Shown here in pieces: positions 11,150 through 21,001 of a stretch of DNA of 64,000 bases. This stretch comes from Hyaloraphidium curvatum. Taxonomy: Eukaryota > Monoblepharomycota > Hyaloraphidiomycetes > Hyaloraphidiales > Hyaloraphidiaceae. The notes under the pieces were generated by a model, which was given only the letters and a program-made list of their open reading frames with translations, searched no databases and was not told where the DNA came from. The position numbers and the translations under genes are program-made. Each line of letters opens with the position of its first letter. Positions within the stretch are counted from its first letter, which is position 1. The stretch is taken from assembly GCA_025558095.1 (NCBI GenBank), contig JAIVFI010000001.1, forward strand, positions 1,068,501 through 1,132,500, given 5' to 3'.

Positions 11150-11955
11150 CTATGCTCCGCCGTTGACCGCACCCTGCTTTCTCCGGGCGTTCTGCGCGTC
11201 GCAGAGCGCCTGGTGCTCCTCAATGTCCACGGCGTCTGCGAGAGAAGAGATGAGATCATGCGGGCGGTACAAAGGGCCAAGACCAACCCCAAGCATAGAC
11301 GATCCACTTGTCCTCGATGTCCTCGCCCGAAAAGTAGCTGTCGTCCATGATCTTGCTGGGCAGGGCCACCGCCTTCTTCTTCAGCTTGTTGTGGACCACT
11401 AGGAGGCGAGCGAACGCCGTCAGAAGCCGCCCCAAGCTGCCCGCATTGCCTGAACCGACCAAAAATGCCGATCACCGTCTCGGGCACCGGCTCCCCCTGG
11501 TGCTCCTTCTCGAACGCGACCCTCTGCGCCGCCACGTTTTTCTCCAGCTCCCCCACGGCGAACCCCAGCGTGGTCCGCGTGTCGTCGATCTCGTCCACGA
11601 TCATAACGCGCTTCCCCAGCAGGTTGACGCTGTCAGAGTCGCCACCCACGTCCTTGAACCACTGAGTCTTGACCACGTTCTGGCCGATGATCCCGAACTG
11701 GCCCCCGCCGATGTCTTCATATAGCGACAGCCCCACGCACTGGATAGGGAGAGTCGCGTTCTCCAGCTTCTTAGCAAAGGCGCGAACGATACGAGCCGGG
11801 AGGTATCCGCCAGTCCCGATGGCAATCAGGAGGTCCGGCTTCCACGGCTGGATTTTGTCGGTGTAGACCTTCTGGATGGCCGAATGGACGTCATTGTACG
11901 AAACGTAGATCTTTTCAACCACGGGGGCGGCGCCGTTGGTCGCTGCGGCGGCCAT
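11150..11955 (-). CDS. Hypoxanthine/xanthine phosphoribosyltransferase (Hpt1/Xpt1-like)
   Basis: Purine-salvage enzyme transferring a phosphoribosyl group from PRPP to a purine base, in the cytosol. Exons 11955-11460, 11398-11288 and 11235-11150; 230 residues, close to yeast Hpt1 (about 220). Type I PRTase landmarks are present: VSYNDVHSAIQK, DLLIAIGTGGYLPARI, the PRPP-binding loop MIVDEIDDTRTTL, and DKWIVYAW near the end. The match is to the fungal Hpt1/Xpt1 group rather than to human HPRT. Base preference (hypoxanthine, guanine or xanthine) cannot be decided. The start is the first Met before the conserved core, and the frame extends upstream without conserved sequence. Confidence 0.88.
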
Positions 11956-12249
11956 GGCGTCACGGGGAGGAGATGCGGTTCCCGGGGGCGGGGAAGAGCG
12001 GGAGGGCGTCTCGGAACGGAGTCGGGGTCCCCTAGCCGCGGGAAGAGCGCGAGCGCCGGATCCGGCCCGCAGATGGCGAGAATGCAAGTGCTGCGGAGAC
12101 GGGTCCGCGAGATTCGGGCAGCAGAGCTTCCCTCGAGCCGGGAAAACGGGGTTCAGAAAAACGGAGGTGGGCTTGGTATGGGACGTGGCGAAGCACCACC
12201 TCGGGGCGTGCAACTCATCGATGGCAAATCAGAACTGCGCCGATCAACC

Positions 12250-13811
12250 CTAGCAGCTACAGGTAGACGCCTTCTGCGCCCTCCTCCTCCCACCTCTTCC
12301 TTGCGTTCCCCTTCCCAGCGAGATTCTCTCGCCCCCCTCGTCGCCCACCTCGAATGCAAAAACGGGCAGCCTCACCGCCCTCGCGATGTATGCGAACGCG
12401 TCCTCCACGTGTGCGCCCGTCATCGCCGAGCTCTCAAAGTATGCAATGTCGGGCCTGAACCCCCGCTCGTCGTCCTGCTCCCCGGCAGGGAGCGAGGGGG
12501 ACGCGGGGCGAGCAGAGGCGCCGGGTGCAGCGTCCAGGAGTGCGTCCGAGGAACCGTCCTGCGCCGGTCCCGAGGCGGAGAGCACCGAGGCGCGCTTGGG
12601 GAACGGCGGGGAGGGCGGCGGCGCGCGTCCCGTGGAGTAGCCCGCGTCCCGCTCGGGCGCGGGCGCCGAGGCCGAGGCCACGTTGCGGGAGCGGAACTCG
12701 CCCTGCCGCGAGGACGAGCGGCCCGCGAAGGATTCCAAGAGGAGGGGATCCTCGTCCGCGGGGGAGTAGGCGCTGCCCGAGCCGGCGGTGCGGAAGGAGC
12801 CGGCGTCGCTGGCCTCGGAGCGCTCGCTGGGGGAGAGCCTGCCGCTGGCGGGGAAGGCGATGGGGCGGGAGGGGTTGCCGCCGGGGGAGGAGGTGGATCC
12901 CGTGCCGCGGAGCCAGGTGGAGACCGACATGACGGCGCTCTGCACCGATTCGGCGGCGGCACCGACGGCGGCCACCGCGGCGTCCGCGGCCGAGCGCTGC
13001 GACTCAAAGCTGTCCGATCCTCTGCTGCGCTTCCGTCCGTGGTACGAGCTGCTGGAATTGGAGCGGTGCCGCCCCGTCGCGGCGAGCGGCGGCCGGTCCG
13101 CCGGCCCGCCTGGATTGGGCGCTGCACCCTCGGGCGACCCGTTGGCCGGCGACGACCGGCCCTGGTCCCGGCCCGCAACAAAGGCCTTGCCTCGGTGCTC
13201 CCCGGCGCACATGTCCCTGAGCCAGGCCGCCATTTCCCGGCCCATCTGCTTGTTGACCACGCGCTCATCCGCCAGGTCCGTCTTGTTGCCCAGCAGGATA
13301 AACGGGTACCGCTTCGGGTCCTTTATGGCGCCCTTGTCGATAAAGTCCTCGAGCCAGGCCGGGATGTGCTCGAACGACGACAGGTTGGTGACGTCAAAGA
13401 CGAGCACGCAGGCGTCGGCGCCGCGGTAAAAGGCGGCGCCCAGCGCGCGGAAGCGCTCCTGGCCGGCCGTGTCCCATATCTGCATGGACACGTAGCGGTC
13501 CTCCTCGGCCACGTATATCTTTTTCGGGGCGGGAGCGGGTCAGGCCGGGGGCAGGGGGCCCTGAGCAGGGCCGACTCGCCTCCTTGGTGAAGAAATCCGC
13601 GCCAATCGTGGCCCTGTAGGCCGAGGTGAACCTGCCATGGATGACCTGGTTCCGTATCGATGTCTTGCCGGTGCCGCCGTCGCCAATCATGACGACTTGA
13701 GTGGGTTGCGGGGCGTCCCGGCGGTGTTTGGGGCGGATCGGGGCGGCGCTCCGGGGGTCAGCTGCGGCCCGGGCGGCGGGCGGAGGCGCCACCTTTGAGC
13801 ACGTCCTTCAT
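12250..13811 (-). CDS. Rab7-like small GTPase with a 252-codon internal insertion (or exitron)
   Basis: Membrane-traffic GTPase. Exons 13811-13793, 13695-13580 and 13518-12250 give 467 residues. All nucleotide-binding motifs are present: P-loop GDGGTGKTS (11-19), IGADFFTKE, WDTAGQERF (60-68), NKTD (123-126) and ESSAM (407-411). It ends in a prenylatable CSC. Between NKTD and ESSAM lies a Ser/Pro/Ala-rich stretch absent from normal Rabs. Removing 12455-13210 at good splice signals (GTGCGC...TTCAG) leaves a 215-residue Rab of standard length, so the insert may be spliced optionally. The intron 13519-13579 uses a GC donor. Rab7-type residues suggest a late endosome/vacuole role. Confidence 0.85.
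12455..13210 (-). other. Candidate exitron inside the Rab-like gene
   Basis: A 756-nt, stop-free, in-frame segment bounded by GTGCGC and TTCAG on the minus strand. If spliced, residues ...AAWLRDM join directly to PDIAYFESSAM, restoring canonical Rab spacing. If retained, it adds 252 disordered, Ser-rich residues. The GC-rich third codon positions in the segment argue that it is at least sometimes translated. Confidence 0.55.
13519..13579 (-). other. GC-AG intron in the Rab-like gene
   Basis: This is the only join that links TKE to IYVAEEDRYV in frame, because no GT donor exists in the right phase. It uses the donor GCGAGT and an acceptor ending AAAAAG. In-frame stops exclude reading through. 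Confidence 0.65.
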
Positions 13812-13933
13812 GGCGCCTGCAGCAGGCGGGCCTGAGCAGCCTTCCTAGCCGGCAGCGGTGTTTCTGGGCAGCGCCGGAAGTGGTGATTTGAGGCTGTGAT
13901 GCGTGCCCGCCCTGCACGCATCGTCAGTCAGCA

Positions 13934-16900
13934 ATGTCTTCTGAGGAGTCGCCGACGTCGCCATCGTCGCCGACGTCTCCGCCGCACGAGGCCGTTGCGC
14001 TCGACGCGGACCCGCTCGGCGCGGCGGCGGCGGAGGCGGCGGAGGGCGGCGGGGACGGCGACGCGCCGCCCGCGGAGGACGCGCCGCCCGTCCCGGCAAA
14101 GGGGGGCGCGGGCGACTCGGCGGCCGACGCGGCGACGGAGCCCGCGGCGGCGGGCGCGACCGATGACGCGGCAGCCGCGGGGGTGGGCGCGGGGGGCGCG
14201 CCCGGGGAGGCCGCCGACGCCGTCCTCGCCCAGCTGCTCGGCATGGGATTCGACATCGCCGACGCGTCGGTCGCGCTCGCGCAGTGCACGAAGCAGTTCG
14301 CCTCGCTCGACGGCGTGCCCACTGAGCTGCTGCTGGACCAGGCGCTGGCGTGGCTGGCTGGCACCGTCGACGCGTCGGACGCCCCGCCGCCACCGACCCG
14401 TGGGTCTTGCCGGGGCGATCCACACCGCATTGCTGACACCTGGTTGTCCAGCCGTGGCACCGCGCCCCGCCCCTGCGACGCCCGGGGCACCACGCGCCCC
14501 CCCGAAGCCCATCCTCAAGGCTACCATGACCCCCGATCACGAGCGCCCCACCTTCTTCGCCTCGGCGCGCAACTGGCTCACGTCGCACCTGCCGACATCG
14601 GTCTCGACCATCGGCAACACCTTCGCAAACACGCTCAAGAGCCCCTCCTTCGGCGGCGACGAGGCGAGGTCCGGCTTGGACTCGCCGCTGCCGGCCACTC
14701 CCTCGTCGAGCTCCAACCCGCCCCCCGTGCCGCCCAAGGCGGCCGCCGCCCGCGCCAACAAGCGCGTGCGCTTCTCCTTCCACGACATCTCCTTCCCGCC
14801 GCCGCCCGAGTTCGACGAGCACGAGCCCACGTTTGGCCTACAATCGTCGCGCGATGACGGCGAGCCCGGCCCGTCGGGCGCTTCCTCTTCGGCCGCGACA
14901 GGCTCGGCGGAGGAGAGCGAGCCGGCCGCCGCCGAGCCGGAGCCCCAGCAACCGCTGGTCCGCAAGCCCCCCGGCGAGATGCACACGGCGGCCGAGGTCT
15001 ACCAGCTCTACATGAGCGAATGCGATCGGCGGCGGGAGCAGGCCATCCCGCAGCTCATCGAGGACATGCAGGAGGCATTTGCCCGCGAGTCGGAGCTGCT
15101 CAAGCTGGACCTCACGGGCACGGTCATCGACAAGCGCAACGTGTACCCGCTCGCCGAAATCCTCTCGGTCAACTTTGGCCTCCGGCAGCTGTCGCTCGAG
15201 GCCTGCGGTCTGGACGACGACTGCCTCAAGATCATCCTCAACAACCTCCTCACCCTGGACCGCCTGCCCTGGCTCAACCTGAGCGGCAACCGCAAGCTCT
15301 CCAACAACGGCCTCAAGTTCGTCGCCATCTACGTCAAAAAATCGCGCACGCTGCGCTACCTCGACCTCTCCCGCACCGCCCTCGACAAGACCGCCTGCAC
15401 CTTCCTCACCCACGCCCTCTCCATGGGCCCCGTCCCTGCCGACTCCAAGCCCGAGGACGCGCTCGGCGCCTCGCTCGAGGTCCTCAAGCTCGAGGACTGC
15501 AAGCTCAAGGCGTCGCAGCTCGAAGTCCTCGCCACGGGCATCGCGTTTTCCAACCTGCACTACCTCTCGCTGCGGCACAACCAGCTCGACGCCAACGCCG
15601 CGTCCTGGGTCGCCGAGATGATCCGGCCGGACGACGAGCTGAGGAAGATCAAGTTCGAGAGGAACAGCAGGCTGCCGCCGGCGGAGAAGCGGCGCAAGGT
15701 CGGGCTAGGATGCTTGGACATGAGGGAGAACGACATCAAGGTCCGGCGACACCCGTCACCGGCGCGTTGAGTATCCGCTAACCCGCCTTCGGTTCCCAGA
15801 GCGGCGTCGCGGCCATCGCGCAGGCCCTCGCGCTCAACACGGCCCTCAAGCAGCTCGTCCTCCGCGAGAACAAGATCGACTCGCGCGGCCTCGAGGTGCT
15901 CGCCGAGATGCTCAAGGTCAACCATGGCCTGACCTCGCTGGACCTGAGCGTCAACCCCCTCGGCGGCTCGGCCGACTCGCGGGGGATCGAGAACCTCAAG
16001 GACGCCCTGGCGCTCAACAAAACGCTGGAGGAGCTCTCGCTTTCCTCGGTCGGCCTCACCTCCGAGGCAGCCGTCACCCTGGCCGAGGCGCTGCCGTTGA
16101 CTTCAACCCTGTCCCGCTTGGACCTGACCTTCAACCCCATCGACGTTGCGGGGCTGATGGGCATCGCGGCTTCGCTCAAGATGAACGGGAGCCTGACCAA
16201 CCTCGAGGTGGCGCCGGTGCTGAAGCAGCACAAGGACTCGGGCGGTGCGCTGGTCGAGGTGAGCCTACTGGTGGGGGAAGGAGAAGGGAAGGGCTGACGA
16301 GGACGTCGCGCGCTTCAGGAGGACCCGGAGTTCACCCGCTTGCTCGGGGACATTGGCGCACAGTGCGAGAAGAACGCCGTTCGGGCCAAGGAAGCCGAGG
16401 ACGCGCGACTGGCCGAGATGGAGCGCGAAGGGCGGCGCGTGGAGGACGCGGAGCGCGAGGAGGAGGAGGAGGAGGAGCGGCAGATGATCCTGGACGCCCA
16501 GCGGGCGGAGAAGGAGCGGCTGCGGAAGTTGGAGGAGCAGCGCGAACGCGCCGAGGCCGAGAAGGCGGCGGGGATCCGGGACGAGCCGCCGATCGCCCCG
16601 CGCAAGTTCGACGCGGACACGATACTGCAGGACTTCGGGACGGCCAGGGAGTCGTTCCAGGTGTTGCAGGAGATGATGGACGCGGGCGGGGACGCCGAGG
16701 TGCTCGAGCAGCTGTACCTGCAGTGCACGGAGCTCGAGGCGAGGCTGCTGGCAGCCGTCAACAACAACTTCGTCTCTTCCGAGAAGCTTCTCGGTGGGTT
16801 TCGATGCTGGTCGGAGGCGCAAAACGGGCGATGACGGCTGTCTTCACTCCACAGGGGAGATCCTGGCGCTCAACGACCGGATGCGGCCTGTCATGCAGGC

Positions 16901-17315
16901 CTGCGAGGCCATTTTTGTGCGCGGCGGCGCATCCCCGCCCCCCGTGGACCGCAAGGGGAAATCCCCCGCGCTCCCGCGGCCCCCGCTGCCCCCGAAGGAC
17001 GTTCCGGCCGGCTCTTCGGCCGACGCCGCAATGCTGGAGGAGACGCCGCTGATCCGGCGGCGTCCAGAATCCTCCGGGGGCGCCAAGCCCGCCGCGGACC
17101 GCGTCCAGTCGGACGAATTGTCGTCGTTCTTGAAGGAGCTCGACGACGAGGTCGGGGCGGCCCGGGACGAGGACGGCACGGGGAAAGAGCTGCGCTCTTC
17201 GTCTTCTGATCACGTGGGTTGCATCTTCGCCGGTCTTTGGACAGCGGTCACTCATCCGGCCCCTCACCAGCTGGTCGAGGACATTGATTCGCTTCTCAAG
17301 GAGGAAGAGAAGTAG
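13934..17315 (+). CDS. PPP1R37-like LRR protein with RVxF motif, coiled coil and GAT-like region
   Basis: Six exons (13934-14399, 14452-15740, 15800-16258, 16319-16793, 16855-17213, 17271-17315), 1030 residues. A UBA-like helix set sits near 93-155. ANKRVRFSFHDI (about 255-266) is a PP1-docking RVxF site like that in PPP1R37/LRRC68. HTAAEVYQLYMSECDRR and QAIPQLIEDMQEA match the segment before the LRRs of that family. RNI-type LRRs fill about 360-720. A Glu/Arg coiled coil (755-830) then leads into a GAT-like segment (ILQDFGTARESFQVLQEMM ... LALNDRMRPVMQACEAIF). PP1 regulation linked to ubiquitin/endosomal sorting is inferred. Its promoter is the 122-bp gap shared with the Rab gene. Confidence 0.85.
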
Positions 17316-17371
17316 ACGAACTAGCCAGAGTCTTGGCCAAGGGCATGAGAATGAGTGAATTCAAGACCAAC

Positions 17372-18544
17372 TCAGACAATCACATCGCAGTCGGGGTATC
17401 TCGATTGCACAATCGCCCGCAGTTTCGGCACGTCCGGGAAGTCGCAAAGAATGGCCACAAACGTCTCGAGCCGCCGCGTTGTCAATGCGAACGCGGCCTC
17501 CTCGGCGACGCTCTGCTTCAGCCATGCCGACGAAGCGCTCACGTCCAGGTGCCGCAGCGATATGAGCGCCTTGCACAGTGCCAGCAGCGCGGCCGCCGAG
17601 AACTCGCCACGGAACGTGCCGGCGATGCACAGGGACGTCAACAGCGGGGCGCTCCTCATGACCGTCCAGGCAAGCAGCATTGGGTCCATGTGCGAGCAAA
17701 AGGAAACGTTCAGCACCAAGGGCGGCTCCGCCAAGCGATCGGGGAGAGTTGTTTCCTCGTTGGACCAAGCGTCGTCCGAGGAGGACGAAAGAGTGTCCTC
17801 CCACGTTTCCGGCTCGTCCAGAGCGACTGTACCGTCATGTTCGTCCTCGTCGGGCCCGAATGACTTCCTCTTGCCGATGCCAACAGGCAGGATCCGCCTC
17901 AGGGCAGGCAGCGAGACACGGCTGCCGGATATGTCCAAGATCCGGGACGGAATGTCCCCCACAAAGAGAGTCTTTAGCACGCGATCCGTTATCACGATCC
18001 GTGAAGACGCCAACTGGAGGATCTCGTCGCGCAGGTGGACCGGCAAAATCAAAAACAGTCGAACCGCGTCCTCCTCGGCCGCAAAATCCTTCAGCCTGGA
18101 CGCCAGCTCTGCACAGCACAAGCGGCGTAAGGAGGGAATCGTCCCGGAATCCTCCAGGGCGGCCCGCGAAGTCCGTCGCGCGATCTCTCGGCGGATACTC
18201 TGGAGCTCCTTTTGGGCGACGGCACGAACAGTCTGGTCCTTCCAAGTCTTTGGCGTCGGTCCCGCAGCAACCCTCTTGCCCGTCAGAACGACGTCCACTC
18301 CGCTGTCGTCCGCCAGAGGTCCCCCGGAAGGAGGAGGATTGCGGTTGAACTTCCGCATCAGCGACAGGAGTTCATTCACGGATCGGGTGGCCTTCGGGGC
18401 TTCATCACGTGCCCGAGGCGGGGTTGGCGGTGGCCTCACAACGCTCAGTAGGCGCTGATTCTTCCTTCCCATGGGAAGCGCGAGCTCTTGTCTCCGGCCG
18501 AAGTGCCCTGGAGTCCGAGATATATGCGTGATCGACGCCGCCAA
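17372..18544 (-). CDS. LRR/RNI-like protein, function unknown
   Basis: A single exon of 390 residues; a second Met at 18472 may be the true start since the first 24 residues look like leader sequence. The N-terminus is Pro/Arg-rich. The middle is helical (LKDFAAEEDAVRLFLILPV). Irregular leucine-rich units follow (RILDISGSRVSLPALRRIL, PLVLNVSFCS, LRHLDVSASSAWL). An acidic Ser-rich loop (about 240-270) interrupts them. This looks like an RNI/F-box-type LRR fold, but no F-box is apparent. It is head to head with the next LRR gene, 53 bp apart if the long start is used. Confidence 0.7.
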   Translation of the reverse strand: MAASITHISRTPGHFGRRQELALPMGRKNQRLLSVVRPPPTPPRARDEAPKATRSVNELLSLMRKFNRNPPPSGGPLADDSGVDVVLTGKRVAAGPTPKTWKDQTVRAVAQKELQSIRREIARRTSRAALEDSGTIPSLRRLCCAELASRLKDFAAEEDAVRLFLILPVHLRDEILQLASSRIVITDRVLKTLFVGDIPSRILDISGSRVSLPALRRILPVGIGKRKSFGPDEDEHDGTVALDEPETWEDTLSSSSDDAWSNEETTLPDRLAEPPLVLNVSFCSHMDPMLLAWTVMRSAPLLTSLCIAGTFRGEFSAAALLALCKALISLRHLDVSASSAWLKQSVAEEAAFALTTRRLETFVAILCDFPDVPKLRAIVQSRYPDCDVIV

Positions 18545-18597
18545 ACAGAAGCGACCCTTCCGCTCGCTTCTGCCGCGTGTCCGGGGGCGCAGAGACC

Positions 18598-20488
18598 ATG
18601 AAACTCACTCCGGCAACGCTCTCTGCGCTCCAGGATACGCCACAGGCGCTTTCGGAGCTCACTTCGATCTGCCTGCCGGACAGGGGCATCACGTCAATCG
18701 AGGATATTTCCGCGGCAACGGACCTCCGGAAGGTGGACTTGCACGGCAATTCGCTGAAGAATGCCGACTCCCTGGCGGGCCTTCGGTATTGCACCGGGAT
18801 CACGTGGCTCCATTTGGCCGGGAACGACTATGGGAACGTCTGTCCCCCTGGAACGGTGCTGGAGAAGATGAGAGGGCTGAAAGGTGACTCTTCCGCCACG
18901 CAATGACGGCCTCTGCTCGGTCCTTATGCCGCTCGTGTCAGTCCTGAACATGTCCAACAATCGCATCGTTCGCTTTTCCGTCCCCGACCTCTCGCGGCTT
19001 TCCGCGCTCAACGCCCTCATCCTTTCCCACAACGAGATACCCGTGCTCGAAAAGGACACCTTCGCGGCGCTCCGGAACCTGAATACCCTGGTCCTATCTC
19101 ACAACAAGCTGGGAGTGTTGCCGGAGGGCATGTTTGCGACGATGGCCAACCTGAAGAAGCTGTCGCTGGCGCACAACCAGCTCAAGTTCTTCCCGATCGG
19201 GTTGCCGACGAACCTGCAGGAGCTCCGTCTAAACGACAACAAGATCCCTACACCCTCGATGAAGCCCCAGTTTCCGCCTTCGCTTCAGCTGCTGGACGTG
19301 GGCAACAACCTGCTGCAGTCACTCGAACCTAGCTTGGGGCTCGCCCTTTCAACCCTCCCCAACCTCGTGAACCTGAACATGAAAGGCAATCCGGTGTGCA
19401 AGCTTCCGGGCTACCGCGAATCGGTGCTGCTGGCCTGCTCCGAAAGCGGCAAAGGAACCGGGCTGCGGATCCTGGATGGGAACAGGTTCGACGAGAAGTT
19501 CCTTCAGCGGAAGAAGAAAATGGACGCGGCCAAGCGGAAGAAGGAGACTAAGGAAAAGAAGGAGCTGAATTTGAAGAAAGCATCTACGGCTGCGGACGAG
19601 ACGCCGGACAAAGGCAAAGGTTCCAACCGATCTGTGCCGCCAAAGGGAGTTAAGCGAAAAGCCCTTTCTGATGGAGTTTCCGGAGGGGAGCTCGCGAAAG
19701 CGAAGAAGCTGAGGCGCGAGTCGGAGCCGCCAGAGATTCCAGAACGTCTAGGCAGGCCTGCGAAAGTCGCAGGTGATGGCAGTCATTCAAAGAAGCTCGT
19801 GTCGGACATTGAGATCGTCGCCGGGGATGCGGACACTAATGAAGATGCGTCGTCGAAAGCGAAGAAGACGCGACGCGGGAAGCGAGGTGGTAAGGGTGCG
19901 GCCAACGTTGAGGTGGACAATCTTGAAGAGCTTGCGCGGCCAGCAAAGAATGGATCTTCACAGCGGACCAAAGGCCCCGTGAAGGAGCTGATTGATAATC
20001 CTTGGAGTACGCTAGCGGAGCTTGCCAAATCGTCTTCGAAGTCGTCGTCGGCGGGACTCAAGCGAAATACTGCGCCGAAACTAGACCGCGATCGCGACAG
20101 AGAGCCAAATCTCGTGCCCGAGGTGAAAGCTGCAAAGAAGGCGCACATCGACACAGCCAGCAAGAGCGGGCTTGGAGGCGGAAAGAACAAGCCGGAAGGC
20201 GGGCGCGCGGTGGAAAAGCCAGCTTCGAAGCCGACTGCGCCCCATCAGCCGGAGCAGGTCGGTAAATTCAACGTCGCCGTCCCAAGAAAGGACCGGCAGT
20301 CTTCGAAGCCTGTGCAAAAGCAGCCCGAGCAATCGGAAGAGGCTCTTCTTGCTGCTCGCAGTGGCGTCGTGGCCGTGATCGAGGCCGAGCCGGCTCGGAA
20401 GAAGAAGGCTGGAGCTGCTACCGCCTTCGACCCCTCTGTGCTCGAATCGTCGGACGGATTTGGAACGGCGATCGCGGGATGGGATTGA
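18598..20488 (+). CDS. LRR protein with long lysine-rich nuclear-type tail
   Basis: Two exons, 18598-18883 and 18942-20488; 610 residues. The N-terminal 300 residues are SDS22/typical-class leucine-rich repeats (GLKVLNMSNNRI, LNALILSHNEI, LNTLVLSHNKL, LKKLSLAHNQL, LQELRLNDNKI). They end in an LRR-cap-like LRILDGNRFDEKFLQ. The remaining half is low-complexity with many Lys-Lys-Arg clusters (KKKMDAAKRKKETKEKKE, KAKKTRRGKRGGK). It probably acts as a nuclear or nucleolar scaffold; the partner is unknown. The tail shows no catalytic motif. Confidence 0.8.
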
Positions 20489-21001
20489 AGCAGTGACTCG
20501 CTCATGTAGCTCACATTCTGCAACGCAACCTACGAGGACCCCGACACAAGATGCAGGCGGCCCACAGCATCTACCTCCAGCAATTCCGCAAGATGAAGGA
20601 CGAATACGATGAACGAGTGCGGTTTGAATGGGTCCGCCAGAACATGTCCCCGAGGCGATCAACGAATTCCTCAAAGTCCTTCCCGGTCTGTTGGGAATGA
20701 GCGATTGGAGTCCGTACGATTTCCGCATTTGCCCAAGACTGTCCTGATGCTCTTGAGCATATGCTATACCGGGCGCACCATGCACCAGCGACTTGCACGT
20801 CTCCCCGAGTCCGATTGTGCCGACATCACACAAGAACATGACCGTATCAACAGACTCCCCGACTCGCAGTCCCTCTTAGCTGCCACGAAGCAGCAATACG
20901 CATCGACGCTGCGTTGGATCCAGTTGGAGCTCGGCGTTGGAGATCCGCGCGATTTTAGATGGCCGCTGTCTGTCAAATGTCCTTGCAGTTGTGGAGCGCC
21001 T
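20489..21001. other. Intergenic with a doubtful small open frame
   Basis: About 0.5 kb between two genes converging from either side. From 20551 a short frame reads MQAAHSIYLQQFRKMKDEYDE, which looks protein-like, and another frame reads EAINEFLKVLPGLLG. I could not join them with acceptable splice sites. It may be a decayed gene or an unrecognised multi-exon one; I do not call a CDS. Confidence 0.3.

Noticed and set aside
20551-20730. Small gene starting MQAAHSIYLQQFRKM
   Set aside because: It ends after about 50 codons, and no splice-consistent continuation was found.
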